DNA of 64,000 bases from Phytohalomonas tamaricis (GTDB lineage Bacteria > Pseudomonadota > Gammaproteobacteria > Pseudomonadales > Halomonadaceae), in assembly GCF_003012345.1 (NCBI RefSeq), contig NZ_PVRV01000024.1:62001-126000 (forward strand), written 5' to 3'. Positions 17,836 through 27,928 of this stretch are shown here, in pieces (the stretch's first letter is position 1; each line of letters opens with the position of its first letter). Made by a program: the position numbers and the translations under genes. The notes under the pieces were generated by a model, which saw nothing but the letters and a program-made list of their open reading frames with translations, did no database searches and had not been told where the DNA came from.

Positions 17836-19173
17836 CTAGAGGCGCTTGTTTTTACTGGCCGCATCCAGGCTGGCCAGCCAATCGAGCTTCTCTGCAATGC
17901 GCTTCTCCAAACCACGCTCGACAGGTTTATAGTAGCGGGTGCCAGCGAGCTCTGCCGGAAAGTATTCTTCCCCGGCGGCATAGGCATTGGCCTCGTCATG
18001 GGCATAGCGATATTCCGCCCCGTGCCCCATCGATTTCATCAATGATGTCGGCGCATTGCGCAAGTGGACCGGCACATCCAGCCCGGGTGTTGATTTAACA
18101 TGCGCCACCGCAGCATTGTAAGCCTTGTAGGCCGCATTGCTTTTCGGCGCGCTGGCAATGTAAAGAATGGCTTGAGCGACCGCCAGCTCGCCTTCCGGTG
18201 AGCCGAGACGCTCCTGAACGTTCCAGGCGTCCAGGGACAAGCTTAACGCTCGCGGGTCAGCATTGCCGATCTCCTCACTGGCCATGCGCACTACGCGTCG
18301 CGCAATGTAGAGGGGATCGGCCCCACCTTCCAACATACGACAGAACCAGTACAGCGCGGCATCCGGCGCACTACCGCGCACTGATTTATGCAAGGCGGAA
18401 ATCTGATCGTAGAACAGGTCGCCACCGCGATCGAGGCGGCGCGTACTTTCTCCCAGTACATCTTCCAGTACTGCCTCACTGATCCGCACCGTACCGGTTG
18501 AAGCATCCGCCTCGCCCATATCTGCAGCGATTTCAAGCAAGTTAAGTGCTCGTCGCGCATCGCCATCCGCAGCAAGGGCGAGCAAATCGCGTATCTCATC
18601 AGGCACATCAAGCGCCATATCGCCCAGCCCTTCGGGAACAGACAGCGCGCGATCGATAACGGTACGCAGCTCTTCAGATGTCAGTGCCTTGAGCACGTGC
18701 ACTCGTGCGCGTGAAAGCAGGGCATTGTTCAACTCAAACGAAGGATTTTCCGTGGTCGCCCCGACAAAGGTGAAAACGCCCTCTTCAACCCACGGCAGAA
18801 AAGCATCCTGCTGCGCCTTGTTGAAACGGTGCACTTCGTCGACGAACAACAGGGTGCGTTTACCATGCTGGCGTCGCTGTTGAGCCTGCTCGGCAGCGAT
18901 ACGAATATCCTTCACACCTGAAGAGACGGCGGACAAGGTCGCAAAATGCGCCTGGGTGTGTTCAGCGATAAGCCGAGCCAGCGTTGTCTTTCCAACGCCG
19001 GGCGGCCCCCACAGGATCATCGAGTAGAGCTGATCTCGCTCAAGCGCTTGACGAAGCGGCTTTCCCGCTGCCAATAGATGCGACTGCCCAATATAATCAT
19101 CTAAACGCTTGGGACGTAGCCGTGCCGCGAGCGGCTGCCCGGGCGGCACGGCATCAGCAAACAGATCGCTCAC
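17836..19173 (-). CDS. rarA: Replication-associated recombination protein A (RarA/MgsA ATPase)
   Basis: An AAA+ ATPase of the clamp-loader type that acts at stalled replication forks and gaps. [20 protein letters not shown] is the family N-terminus. Walker A is [13 protein letters not shown] (about 56-68), Walker [21 protein letters not shown], and sensor 1 [18 protein letters not shown]. The C-terminal tetramerisation domain includes [13 protein letters not shown] and [11 protein letters not shown]. At 445 residues the length is normal. The start GTG overlaps the lolA stop as GTGA, so translation is coupled. The ftsK-lolA-rarA order is common in gammaproteobacteria. Confidence 0.95.
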   Translation of the reverse strand: MSDLFADAVPPGQPLAARLRPKRLDDYIGQSHLLAAGKPLRQALERDQLYSMILWGPPGVGKTTLARLIAEHTQAHFATLSAVSSGVKDIRIAAEQAQQRRQHGKRTLLFVDEVHRFNKAQQDAFLPWVEEGVFTFVGATTENPSFELNNALLSRARVHVLKALTSEELRTVIDRALSVPEGLGDMALDVPDEIRDLLALAADGDARRALNLLEIAADMGEADASTGTVRISEAVLEDVLGESTRRLDRGGDLFYDQISALHKSVRGSAPDAALYWFCRMLEGGADPLYIARRVVRMASEEIGNADPRALSLSLDAWNVQERLGSPEGELAVAQAILYIASAPKSNAAYKAYNAAVAHVKSTPGLDVPVHLRNAPTSLMKSMGHGAEYRYAHDEANAYAAGEEYFPAELAGTRYYKPVERGLEKRIAEKLDWLASLDAASKNKRL

Positions 19174-19811
19174 TGGCCCTCACGAATGACATCTGCGCCC
19201 GTAGGAATATGAAAGTTGAAACGGTCGTTGTTGATGGAGGGATTATTTTTGACGTTACGGAAATTGATAGCGGTACGCTGCCCGGTGCTATCTGACAGTT
19301 CAAGCCCGGCCAGTTGCTCGCTATTGAAGGTCATTTCGAGCTCTTCGAACAGCGTGTCAGGTGACTTGGGCGACAGTGTAAAAATTTCCGTTGTCCCTTG
19401 CTGACGGCGACTAACGCCATAATTGGCGGTAAGTTCACTGGCCTGCCCCGACAGCAACAACGCCGGTGTATGTGTAACGCGCTGGTCCAGCGGGCGGATG
19501 CTGACCTGCTCAAGATCAGGGTCATACAGGAAAACCTGCTGCCCATCGGAGACGACTGTTTGACGGTAAGGCGCACTCACTTCCCAGCGGAATTTACCTG
19601 GGCGTGACAGCCACATGTGGCCCTTGGCATTTTGCAGGCTACCCGAATTGACACTATCAACGACCCGCTGGTCGAAATCCGCCGAATAGGTTTTAAGCGG
19701 TTCCAGCAGTTGTGTCAGCCGTTCCGCCGCCCCCGTTTCTGTCTCCGCCCGCGCCACGCTGGATATGAGCAACGCCGTCAATAGTACAAAAACCGCCTTT
19801 ATCATTCGCAT
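19170..19811 (-). CDS. lolA: Outer-membrane lipoprotein carrier protein LolA
   Basis: The periplasmic chaperone that takes lipoproteins from LolCDE to LolB. The 213-residue product begins [22 protein letters not shown], a standard signal peptide. Then come [53 protein letters not shown] and, near the end, [16 protein letters not shown], all typical of LolA. I start at ATG 19811 because AAGGAG lies eight bases upstream and the signal peptide begins there; upstream in-frame codons would place about 22 extra residues before it. It overlaps rarA by four bases. Confidence 0.94.
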   Translation of the reverse strand: MRMIKAVFVLLTALLISSVARAETETGAAERLTQLLEPLKTYSADFDQRVVDSVNSGSLQNAKGHMWLSRPGKFRWEVSAPYRQTVVSDGQQVFLYDPDLEQVSIRPLDQRVTHTPALLLSGQASELTANYGVSRRQQGTTEIFTLSPKSPDTLFEELEMTFNSEQLAGLELSDSTGQRTAINFRNVKNNPSINNDRFNFHIPTGADVIREGQ

Positions 19812-19858
19812 CAACACCACTCCTTGTCTTGAATCTTTGCCTTGAACCTTTACAAGAA

Positions 19859-19889
19859 CGGCGCCCGAACCTGACATCCGGGCGCCGCT
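19859..19889 (-). terminator. Probable terminator or attenuator after ftsK
   Basis: A perfect 9-bp stem CGGCGCCCG / CGGGCGCCG (19859-19867 and 19879-19887) with an 11-base loop, followed on the - strand by TTCTTGT. The short T-run suggests partial termination before lolA. Confidence 0.55.
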
Positions 19890-19943
19890 TTCGATCGACT
19901 TCAGGCCTCAATACTCGTCCGTTTTCGACACCCAAACGCTACA

Positions 19944-22900
19944 TTAGTGCCCTGCTGGTGGCCCCGCCAGCACCTCTCGGCTGCCGTTGGTCCCCATCGA
20001 TGAGACTACACCGGCGGATTCCATCGCTTCCACGAGTCGGGCGGCGCGGTTATAGCCGATCTTGAAACGGCGCTGTACTGCCGAAATCGAGGCACGGCGC
20101 GATTCAGTCACATAGGCAACCGCCTCATCATAGAGCGCATCCTGTTCGGCATCATCGCCTTCAGCACCCTCAGCCTCAAGGCCAGTCAGAGCATCAGCAG
20201 ACACACCGCCGGATAAGATTTCATCGATGTACTCAGGCTCCCCGCGTCGCTTCCAATCATCGACAACGCGATGTACTTCATCATCATCAACGAACGCACC
20301 ATGCACGCGCATCGGTAAGCCCGCACCCGCCGGCAGGTACAACATGTCACCATGCCCAAGCAGATTCTCAGCACCGCCCTGGTCGAGGATAGTGCGGGAA
20401 TCAACCTTGGACGATACCTGGAATGCCATACGCGTTGGGATATTGGCCTTGATCAAGCCAGTCACTACATCGACGGAGGGCCGCTGTGTCGCCAGAATTA
20501 AATGGATCCCTGCCGCACGTGCTTTTTGCGCCAGACGAGCAATAAGCTCTTCGACTTTCTTGCCGACGATCATGAACATATCGGCAAATTCATCAATGAC
20601 CACGACAATGTAAGGCAACTTCTCGAGTACCGGTGGGGGTTGATGCATCTCCCAGGGCTGCGGCTCCCATAATGGGTCAGCAACCTGCGCGCCTGCACTC
20701 TCGGCCTCATCGAGTCTGGCATTGAAGCCTGCAATGTTGCGCACGCCCATCGCCGCCATCAATTTATAGCGCCGCTCCATTTCTGCCACACACCAGCGCA
20801 GCGCATTGGCTGCTTCCTTCATATCGGTGACTACCGGCGCCAGCAGATGGGGAATACCGTCATAAACGGACAGTTCCAGCATTTTCGGGTCGACCATGAT
20901 CATGCGTACTTCATCCGGCGTGGCCTTCAGAAGCATTGAAATCAGCATGGCATTGACGCCCACCGACTTACCCGAACCGGTAGTACCAGCGACTAGCAGA
21001 TGTGGCATCTTGTTGAGATTAGCCACCACCGGATTACCGCCGATGTCCTGCCCCAAGGCTACCGTTACTGGAGACTCGGCATCACGAAACACATCAGAAT
21101 CGAAGACTTCTCTGATACGGATCATCGCCCGATTGGGGTTGGGAATTTCGATACCTACTGTTGGCCGCCCAGGGATGATCTCAACCACGCGCACACTCTT
21201 GACCAGCAATGAACGTGCCAGATCCTTGGACAGATTACTGATTTTTGACACCTTCACCCCAGGAGCCGGGCGAATCTCGAAGCGCGTGATCACAGGCCCG
21301 GGCCAAGTGTCGACGACCTCCGCCTTGACGCCATACTCGCGTAGCCGTACTTCAAGCAATTCGGCCATCTGCTCAAGCTGTTCCGGCGTATACGTTGGCT
21401 CGTACTTGTCAGCCGGCGTCAACAGCTGGATGGAAGGCAGCCTACCAATCGGCTCAGGCAGCGTATCGGGATTTGGACGTTGATTCTGCAAATGCTCAAC
21501 GGTCCATAACGTCGGCCCGGTATATTCCTCTTCCCTCGGTTCTTCCGGCTCATCAACATAAGCCTGTGTGTCTGGGATACGAGGAGAAGAGGGTTCGCTT
21601 TCTTCGCTATAGTCTCCTGACTGAGGGGCAGCGGGTATTGCCTGGGGCGCTCGAACGCCAACCTCCTCATAACGAGTACCATTTTCTTCCTGCTGATACG
21701 CTGTCGGCTCGATAGCGGGCGCATCCGTGGCGATATCGGCCTCCTCCACTGCATAGCTAAAAGAAGGCTCAACGCTTACAGCATCAGCATGGGACTCTTC
21801 AGAGCGCCGTGCAGTAATAGCCATGGTGCTCATGGTGCTCTCTGCATCTTCCGCATCATGCTGATAATGCATGGCAGGGGCAGGCACACGGTCATGTGGC
21901 TCATCATCACGAGCACTGAACCGACTTGCAACTAAATGCTCAGGCTCAGTGCTGGAGCGCTGCTCATAAAAACGATGCTGCTCATGTAAATCTTCATCGC
22001 GCGCTGTGCTTAACCGCTGAGATGCAGGAAGCTCAGTAGCAGATGCTGCTGGTGCTCCATGGGTAGCAACTGCGACCGAACCAGGCTTTTGTGCAAAAGA
22101 CTCCTCATCGCGAGCACTTAAAGGGACCGATGTCTGAGCAGGCGCATCATCGTCAGGTAACACAGGCTCCGGAATTATCTCGGGAATACGGCGGCGCGTC
22201 ACATCGGCGAGTGGTTCACGACGCGGACGAATAATAGCGTCACTAGACTCGTCATGCGTATCAGAATGCGGCCCCGTATTTGGCGATGAAGACGCAGGCG
22301 GAACAACAGAAGATGCAGGAGTATCAGGCTCTCTCGGCACCGATGGTTCATGACGTACCTCCTCCTCACTCCTTGCCTCATCCGACAAGAAAGGTGAGGT
22401 AGTCGATACTGCCGGCTGAGACAGCGTATCTTCCCGGCTTGCCGCCGGACTAGCCTTAATGTCATGCGTGGATGGCGTTTGTAACGGTGCTTCCCAGGGA
22501 ATCGCCGTGCTGTGAGGATCAGCGGTAGCCGCTGGGCTGTAATTCTCCTGCCGTACGCTCGCGGGTTCCTTGACCTGCGCTGCATTCTGCTGCCAATCGA
22601 TAGAAGGCTCACGGCGAGGTTCAACGGTTTCTACATCATTTAGGGCATGTTGAGGTGAAGGTGCTACGTTGGTTTCTTTCGGCTCACCTTCATTCAGGTC
22701 GGGTTTACGCCAACGTACGGGCACCAGACGCTGCCAAAATGGCGCTTTACCATGAGTTGCCTGAGCTTGATCGACCTCCTCCTCGTCCTCCCATGCCTCA
22801 TCAGTAAACGACTCATCGGCGAACTCATTATAACGTTCCTCTTGCTCGGCCAGCTCGGCGAGTCGCTCTTTATGAGCTTCACGACGAGCCGCTGCCCGTT

Positions 22901-23591
22901 CGCGGGCATTGCCCAGCCGGTCCATGCACCAGCGCCAGGCTTTCACTGCCGCCTTGCCAACTTCATCATTGATAGCCAGCCATGACATACCCGTAAATAA
23001 TGGCAAGCCGCAAAGGAAACAGGCCAGTGCGATCAGCGTAGTGCCTCGAGTCCCCACCAGCGCACCTAGTGCGCTGGAGACCCCTTCTCCAATGATGCCT
23101 CCAGCACCATATGGCAGGTCACTATCAGGACGATAGAAATGAATGGAGCCCAATGTACACGTTGCGAGTAGCACCAGCAGCAACCCGCCGCCTCTAACGG
23201 CGAGTGCTGTCGGGTCCCATACTACATGCGCCTCACGGGCGCGCATCAACCACCAGGCACCAAAGCCCAACATGCCGGGCCACCACAGTGCACTGGCACC
23301 GAACAGCGAATAAAGCACATCGGAAAGCCACGCCCCGAACGGTCCCATCCAGTTGGATATCTGCTGTTCAGGCCCACTATGCGACCAGCTGGGATCGCCC
23401 GGCGTATAGCTGAAGAAAGCCAACAGCAGAAATACACATACGGCGAGCATGACAATTGCCACGCCTTCTTTCGTAGCCCCTTGCAAGTGTGCACTCATAC
23501 GACGTGCCTGGCTCTTGGCACGTGTCGCGGCACGATTGCGTGCATGTTGCTTCTTGCTGGCGCTCGCTTGCTGCCTTTTTTTGGTGCTCAA
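19944..23591 (-). CDS. ftsK: DNA translocase FtsK
   Basis: A septal DNA pump that clears chromosome termini and activates XerCD at dif. At 1215 residues it has the long gammaproteobacterial form. The N-terminal part (to about 215) holds several membrane segments, for example [21 protein letters not shown] low-complexity linker rich in Glu, Pro, Ser and Ala follows to about 690. The RecA-like motor has Walker [14 protein letters not shown] and Walker [13 protein letters not shown]. The C-terminal gamma winged helix, which reads KOPS, is seen in [20 protein letters not shown]. The start is TTG at 23591 after a G-rich Shine-Dalgarno. It heads the ftsK-lolA-rarA cluster. Confidence 0.95.
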   Translation of the reverse strand: MSTKKRQQASASKKQHARNRAATRAKSQARRMSAHLQGATKEGVAIVMLAVCVFLLLAFFSYTPGDPSWSHSGPEQQISNWMGPFGAWLSDVLYSLFGASALWWPGMLGFGAWWLMRAREAHVVWDPTALAVRGGGLLLVLLATCTLGSIHFYRPDSDLPYGAGGIIGEGVSSALGALVGTRGTTLIALACFLCGLPLFTGMSWLAINDEVGKAAVKAWRWCMDRLGNARERAAARREAHKERLAELAEQEERYNEFADESFTDEAWEDEEEVDQAQATHGKAPFWQRLVPVRWRKPDLNEGEPKETNVAPSPQHALNDVETVEPRREPSIDWQQNAAQVKEPASVRQENYSPAATADPHSTAIPWEAPLQTPSTHDIKASPAASREDTLSQPAVSTTSPFLSDEARSEEEVRHEPSVPREPDTPASSVVPPASSSPNTGPHSDTHDESSDAIIRPRREPLADVTRRRIPEIIPEPVLPDDDAPAQTSVPLSARDEESFAQKPGSVAVATHGAPAASATELPASQRLSTARDEDLHEQHRFYEQRSSTEPEHLVASRFSARDDEPHDRVPAPAMHYQHDAEDAESTMSTMAITARRSEESHADAVSVEPSFSYAVEEADIATDAPAIEPTAYQQEENGTRYEEVGVRAPQAIPAAPQSGDYSEESEPSSPRIPDTQAYVDEPEEPREEEYTGPTLWTVEHLQNQRPNPDTLPEPIGRLPSIQLLTPADKYEPTYTPEQLEQMAELLEVRLREYGVKAEVVDTWPGPVITRFEIRPAPGVKVSKISNLSKDLARSLLVKSVRVVEIIPGRPTVGIEIPNPNRAMIRIREVFDSDVFRDAESPVTVALGQDIGGNPVVANLNKMPHLLVAGTTGSGKSVGVNAMLISMLLKATPDEVRMIMVDPKMLELSVYDGIPHLLAPVVTDMKEAANALRWCVAEMERRYKLMAAMGVRNIAGFNARLDEAESAGAQVADPLWEPQPWEMHQPPPVLEKLPYIVVVIDEFADMFMIVGKKVEELIARLAQKARAAGIHLILATQRPSVDVVTGLIKANIPTRMAFQVSSKVDSRTILDQGGAENLLGHGDMLYLPAGAGLPMRVHGAFVDDDEVHRVVDDWKRRGEPEYIDEILSGGVSADALTGLEAEGAEGDDAEQDALYDEAVAYVTESRRASISAVQRRFKIGYNRAARLVEAMESAGVVSSMGTNGSREVLAGPPAGH

Positions 23592-23753
23592 AGGCCGTCC
23601 CCCTTGCCGACAACCGGCGATTCATGTTCCGCGATTAGGCGAATATCATACCTAGCCTATCGAGCGCGGCACAGGCCTTGGCAAGTTAAAGAACATAGAA
23701 TCCAGTAATTACATGCACTCTGCCGCCTCCCTCAGCAAGTATTACCGTCCAAC

Positions 23754-25733
23754 TCAAGTCATTGCCTGCCCTTGACTCAGTCGGAACACCTCAACAGTCT
23801 CTCGCAACGTCTGTGCCTGCTCGTTCAGACTGGCAGTTGTAGCTGCCGATTCCTCAACGAGTGCGGCATTGTGCTGAGTGGTTTCATCAAGTTGAGAAAC
23901 AGCAATATTAATCTGCTCAATTCCCAGTAACTGCTCATGAGAAGCCGCGCTGATCTCGGCAACCACTGTGACGATGCTACTGATGCGGGTAACGATGTCG
24001 CGCATTTGCTGTCCAGCCTCGTCGGCACGGCTGTTACCCACACCGATTTCCTCGACCGCATGAGTAATTAACGCCTGGATTTCTCGGGCTGCTTTGGCAC
24101 TGCGCTCGGCAAGCATCCGCACTTCACTGGCAACCACGGCGAAGCCGCTGCCATGTTCACCAGCACGCGCCGCTTCGACTGAGGCATTGAGTGCCAGGAT
24201 GTTGGTCTGGAATGCGATCGAATCGATAATGCCAACAATGTCGGAAATTCGTTTTGCCGTATTTTTCATTCCGCTCATTGCCTCAACAGTGAGCTCCACT
24301 GATTGCCCAGCGCTACCGACATCGTTTGATACTGCGCGCACCAGATTATCGCTTTCCTGGGTCCGCTCATTGTTCTGGCGCACAGTCGCACTAAGCTGCT
24401 CTATGCTGGCAGCCGTTTGCTCAAGACTGGCCGCCTGAGACTCGGTGCGCCGCGACAAATCTGCGTTCCCAACGGCGATTTCATGGGAACCATGGGATAC
24501 GGCATCGATCGACTGCCTGACCTGCGTGACAATTTCCGTCAATCCATCACTGATACCGTTCATGGCATTGGTCAGCTGACCAATTTCATCCTGGCTGGTA
24601 TGCGTTATCCGGTTTGCAAGGTCACCCTTGGCCAGGCCCTGTGCGTACGTCACCACTTTGTGTAGAGGCTTCGTCACCATTTTGTGGACGAAAAAGAACA
24701 AAATGGCAGCCGTGAGAAGCGCCAATCCCAGCGCCAGCAGCATGAAAGTATTGCGTGCATTTGAGATTTTCTGATTAATCTCGTCATCCATCGCTGTGCC
24801 TGCGATGATCCATTCCCAATCGGGGTAGGCCTCGAAATATGTCGTGCGCGCCGCATCGTCACTCACATCCGCTAACGAGTAGCTTACTCGGCCCGAAGGC
24901 TGATCAAACATTGGTTTGAGAACATGTTCATTAGCATCGTTTGTCAGTTCGAGAATCGAGCTGCCTTCATTCGGGCTTCCTGCAAGCACCTTCCCATAGC
25001 CATCACCCGGCTTTGCATCAACGATCATGTAATAACCACGCTCGCCCACCTTGAGCGCGCGGATGCGCTCCTTGAGTTCGGCGATCTCTTCTGTAATATC
25101 CACACCGATGAATACCGCGCCGATGATACGGCCGGCATTGTCCTTAACAGGTTCATAGCGCGTGATATAAGGAACACCAAACAGCGTGGCGAGCCCCGAG
25201 TAGACCTGTCCATTGATCAAGCGATCATAGCTTTTTGATTTCCGGTCAAGCAGCGTCCCGACTGCGCGTTGCCCTTGATCATTTTTCAGTGACGTCGTGA
25301 CGCGAATAAAATCTTCTCCGCTGCGGGCAAAAATTGTTACTGGTTCCCGGGCCTGCGCAGTAAAACGATCAACTATGTCGAAATTAAGGTTCAGTGGTTC
25401 CCCACCGGTACTCAGCATGGGGACTTGTCGCCCACTAATGTCGACAAATTCATCTTCAGATAGGCTGAACGTGCCCGGCAGCGTCGTCTTGAAAATCGAC
25501 AAAAAACGCTCCGTCTGCTGCTGCAGGTTCTTGTCAAACAGTTGGATCATATCGATGACCGAATGTTCTTGCGCCTCGATGTCAACTGCAGCCTGCTGCT
25601 TGAGCATCTTTGCACTGGAATGAGACAACCCCCAACTGAGGGCAGCAAAACCAATGAGTTCAAATAGCACAATTAAAGCGACAAGCTTTGCTCCAATACC
25701 TGCTGAGCGGCACCTATCTAGAAAACTTTGCAT
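23754..25733 (-). CDS. Methyl-accepting chemotaxis protein, Cache type
   Basis: A 659-residue chemoreceptor. Membrane segment 1 is near residues 15-36 (VALIVLFELIGFAALSWGL). The periplasmic sensor region has a Cache_3-Cache_2-like pattern (SEDEFVDISGRQVPML, FGVPYITRYEPVKDNAG, GAVFIGVDITEEI, GERGYYMIVDAKPGDGYGK). Segment 2 is about 328-350, followed by a HAMP linker. The signalling tip lies near 505-550 (EAARAGEHGSGFAVVASEVR). No CheR-binding pentapeptide is seen at the C-terminus (RLSQGQAMT). AGGAAA precedes the ATG. It is monocistronic, with a candidate sigma-28 promoter upstream. The ligand is unknown. Confidence 0.93.
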   Translation of the reverse strand: MQSFLDRCRSAGIGAKLVALIVLFELIGFAALSWGLSHSSAKMLKQQAAVDIEAQEHSVIDMIQLFDKNLQQQTERFLSIFKTTLPGTFSLSEDEFVDISGRQVPMLSTGGEPLNLNFDIVDRFTAQAREPVTIFARSGEDFIRVTTSLKNDQGQRAVGTLLDRKSKSYDRLINGQVYSGLATLFGVPYITRYEPVKDNAGRIIGAVFIGVDITEEIAELKERIRALKVGERGYYMIVDAKPGDGYGKVLAGSPNEGSSILELTNDANEHVLKPMFDQPSGRVSYSLADVSDDAARTTYFEAYPDWEWIIAGTAMDDEINQKISNARNTFMLLALGLALLTAAILFFFVHKMVTKPLHKVVTYAQGLAKGDLANRITHTSQDEIGQLTNAMNGISDGLTEIVTQVRQSIDAVSHGSHEIAVGNADLSRRTESQAASLEQTAASIEQLSATVRQNNERTQESDNLVRAVSNDVGSAGQSVELTVEAMSGMKNTAKRISDIVGIIDSIAFQTNILALNASVEAARAGEHGSGFAVVASEVRMLAERSAKAAREIQALITHAVEEIGVGNSRADEAGQQMRDIVTRISSIVTVVAEISAASHEQLLGIEQINIAVSQLDETTQHNAALVEESAATTASLNEQAQTLRETVEVFRLSQGQAMT

Positions 25734-25801
25734 GGTAGTTTCCTGCTGAAACCGTAATTTGATGACTTAAGCTATGGAAGGTGTAACTTTTGTAATAATA
25801 G

Positions 25802-25828
25802 GTTACGGCTGATACAAAAGGAACTTTA
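25802..25828 (-). promoter_or_regulatory. Candidate sigma-28 (FliA) promoter of the chemoreceptor gene
   Basis: On the - strand TAAA (25825-25828), a 15-base spacer and GCCGTAAC (25802-25809) resemble the flagellar consensus TAAA-N15-GCCGATAA. It lies about 70 bases before the chemoreceptor ATG, a class of gene usually under FliA. The last half of the -10 deviates from consensus. Confidence 0.45.
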
Positions 25829-25917
25829 AATTCATCAACCACTACATCTTATGGCTATATGGATGTGCCTAGCTCGCTTATGATGATGTTGATGTCCAGT
25901 TGAAGATGAATACTTGC

Positions 25918-26607
25918 ATGCTCACATGGTTGCCTGCCTCTCCAGTCAATTTTCCGCCTATTGAACAGGCGCTAGAAGAGCCTGACGGTTTACTGGCAGC
26001 TGGCGGAGCGTTGACTCCCGAATGGCTACTGGCTGCTTATGCTCGCGGCATCTTTCCTTGGTATGGTGAAGAGCAGCCCATCCTCTGGTGGAGCCCCGAC
26101 CCTCGTCTGGTGTTATTCCCTCACGAGTTGAAACGCAGTCGCAGCCTTGCCAAGCGACTGCGCAACGGCGGCTTCACGGTGTCTTTTGATCAGCTGTTTT
26201 CCGAAGTGATGCAGCAATGCGGAGATATTCGAGCGGACAAGGAAGGAACGTGGATATCAGAGGAAATGAAGGAAGCCTATACCCGCCTACATACATTGGG
26301 ATATGCCCACTCCGTAGAAGTGTGGCAAAACAATCAGTTGGTGGGCGGTCTCTATGGTATTGCTTTAGGACGCATCTTCTTCGGCGAGTCCATGTTTTCT
26401 CATGTCAATGATGCATCAAAGGTGGCGCTCGTCTATCTTGTTGAGCATTTAATCTCCCACAACTTTGTTTTAATCGATTGCCAAGTCCGTACCCCTCATT
26501 TGACAAGACTCGGTGCACGTGAAATCGAAAGACAAGAGTTCATGCGCTACCTTGATCAGTATGCTGTCATCGATTTAAGTCCGACCCATTGGGCCAATGA
26601 CCAATAG
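25918..26607 (+). CDS. aat: Leucyl/phenylalanyl-tRNA-protein transferase
   Basis: Aat adds Leu or Phe to proteins with N-terminal Lys or Arg, creating primary N-degrons for ClpS. Motifs: EEPDGLLAAGGALTPEWLL, YARGIFPWYGEEQPILWWSP, DPRLVLFPHELKRSRSLAKR, GTWISEEMKEAYTRLH, HSVEVWQNNQLVGGLYGIAL, GRIFFGESMFS and LIDCQVRTPHL. I start at ATG 25918 (MLTWLPAS) because homologues begin MLTWL. ATG 25906 or TTG 25900 would add four or six residues, and none of the three has a strong ribosome site. bpt follows with a 56-base gap. Confidence 0.94.
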   Translation: MLTWLPASPVNFPPIEQALEEPDGLLAAGGALTPEWLLAAYARGIFPWYGEEQPILWWSPDPRLVLFPHELKRSRSLAKRLRNGGFTVSFDQLFSEVMQQCGDIRADKEGTWISEEMKEAYTRLHTLGYAHSVEVWQNNQLVGGLYGIALGRIFFGESMFSHVNDASKVALVYLVEHLISHNFVLIDCQVRTPHLTRLGAREIERQEFMRYLDQYAVIDLSPTHWANDQ

Positions 26608-26663
26608 CGCACGGTGCAGCATAATCTTATTTCATCACTGGTCAACTCTGAAAAGGCAAGCCC

Positions 26664-27407
26664 GTGAGCGATCATCCATTGACACCGTCGGCACGGGATC
26701 TCCGTTTTTTCCTTACTGTGCCGCATGTATGTAGTTATCTGAAAGATCGAGAAGCCACTACGCTGTTTCTCGATCCTCATGAATTGCCAAGCGATGAGGT
26801 TTATAGCGCTCTGACGCTGCTAGGATTTCGGCGCAGTGGAGGCCACTTGTACCGACCACATTGCGGTGACTGCCGAGCCTGTATTTCGGTGCGTATACCG
26901 GTTGAGGATTTCAAGCCTAACCGCACACAACGCCGCATCCTGAGGCGTAACAGTGATCTTGAGGTCATCGAAAAACCAGCTGTTTTCGATGAGGAGCACT
27001 ATGCGCTCTACTCACGTTATATCAACCAGCGCCATCGTAACGGTGATATGTACCCTCCTTCTCAGGAACAGTACCAGGCATTCTTGACCTCCAATGAAGG
27101 ATACACGCGCCTGATCGAGTTTCGTCTTGAAGGTGAGCTTATTATTGTGGCGGCCGTTGACACGCTTTCACACGGGTTATCCGCTATTTATACTTTTTTC
27201 GACCCTGACGAGCGCTGGCAAACACGTTCGCTAGGGAGCTATGCCATACTTTGGCAAATTGAGCATGCGCGTATTCATGATCTACCTTATGTTTACCTCG
27301 GATACTGGATACGCACCTGCCAGAAAATGCGCTATAAGCAAAATTTTCAACCCCTAGAGTATCTAGATGGTCGATTATGGCGGCGCGCTATGCCTGAGCA
27401 CGCTTGA
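26664..27407 (+). CDS. bpt: Aspartate/glutamate leucyltransferase (Bpt)
   Basis: Bpt transfers Leu from tRNA to N-terminal Asp, Glu or oxidised Cys, a second route to ClpS-readable N-degrons. The 247-residue protein shows the ATE family: an N-terminal part containing CSYLKDREATTLFLDPH, then LLGFRRSGGHLYRPHCGDCRACISVRIPV with its Cys cluster. HRNGDMYPPSQEQY, GLSAIYTFFDPDE and YVYLGYWIRTCQKMRYK follow. The start is GTG at 26664, preceded by AAAGG. It forms a pair with aat and is followed by infA, the usual order in Pseudomonas-like genomes. Confidence 0.94.
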   Translation: MSDHPLTPSARDLRFFLTVPHVCSYLKDREATTLFLDPHELPSDEVYSALTLLGFRRSGGHLYRPHCGDCRACISVRIPVEDFKPNRTQRRILRRNSDLEVIEKPAVFDEEHYALYSRYINQRHRNGDMYPPSQEQYQAFLTSNEGYTRLIEFRLEGELIIVAAVDTLSHGLSAIYTFFDPDERWQTRSLGSYAILWQIEHARIHDLPYVYLGYWIRTCQKMRYKQNFQPLEYLDGRLWRRAMPEHA

Positions 27408-27464
27408 AAGGCAGCTGAATTTTGCCTTGATGTGTTACATCGGGCACAATACAGGGCTAATTTA

Positions 27465-27513
27465 ACGATCAATGCCATTTTATTGCCTAATGGATGGCGA
27501 TTGATCGTATAAT
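27465..27513 (+). promoter_or_regulatory. infA promoter with a long inverted repeat
   Basis: A consensus -10 TATAAT (27508-27513) stands 39 bases before infA. Over its upstream side lies an inverted repeat: ACGATCAATGCCAT (27465-27478) and ATGGCGATTGATCGT (27494-27508), matching over 14 bases with one extra base in the right arm and a 15-base spacer. The right arm ends on the first base of the -10. A weak -35 candidate TTGCCT (27483-27488, spacing 19) lies between the arms. It could be an operator or a hairpin ending the bpt transcript, but no T-run follows. Confidence 0.55.
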
Positions 27514-27552
27514 GTTTGTCGCTTTTTATTAACCGAGTAAGGGCTTGCTTAT

Positions 27553-27771
27553 ATGGCACGAGAAGATCATATCGAGATGGAAGGTGTCATTATCGACACA
27601 CTTCCCAATACTATGTTCCGCGTTGAGCTGGAAAATGGCCATGTTGTCACCGCTCATATCTCCGGCAAGATGCGCAAGAACTACATTCGTATTCTGACGG
27701 GTGACAAGGTTAAGGTAGAACTTACGCCTTACGACCTTTCGAAAGGCCGCATTGTTTACCGCTCACGCTAA
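27553..27771 (+). CDS. infA: Translation initiation factor IF-1
   Basis: A 72-residue S1-like OB-fold protein that binds the 30S A-site and helps IF-2 and IF-3. The sequence is nearly identical to that of E. coli: [40 protein letters not shown] and [19 protein letters not shown] lies nine bases before the ATG. It has its own likely promoter, with a TATAAT at 27508. Confidence 0.98.
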   Translation: MAREDHIEMEGVIIDTLPNTMFRVELENGHVVTAHISGKMRKNYIRILTGDKVKVELTPYDLSKGRIVYRSR

Positions 27772-27869
27772 TAGATCAGCCTTGATAGTACAGCTATTCC
27801 CTCCTCCCATCGCAATTTCGCGATGCGCTGGCAGTTCATGCCGATCAGTTATTGACGTGTTTACCTGAC

Positions 27870-27900
27870 GAAAAAACGCCCCGTCCGAAGACAGGGCGCG
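27870..27900 (-). terminator. Rho-independent terminator of clpA
   Basis: On the - strand CGCCCTGTC-TTCG-GACGGGGCG followed by TTTTTT (27898 down to 27871). The 9-bp stem is closed by a stable UUCG tetraloop. The single U-G pair works only on the - strand RNA, which fixes the orientation. Confidence 0.9.
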
Positions 27901-27928
27901 TTAATGTACACATTGGCAGGAGACAGGC

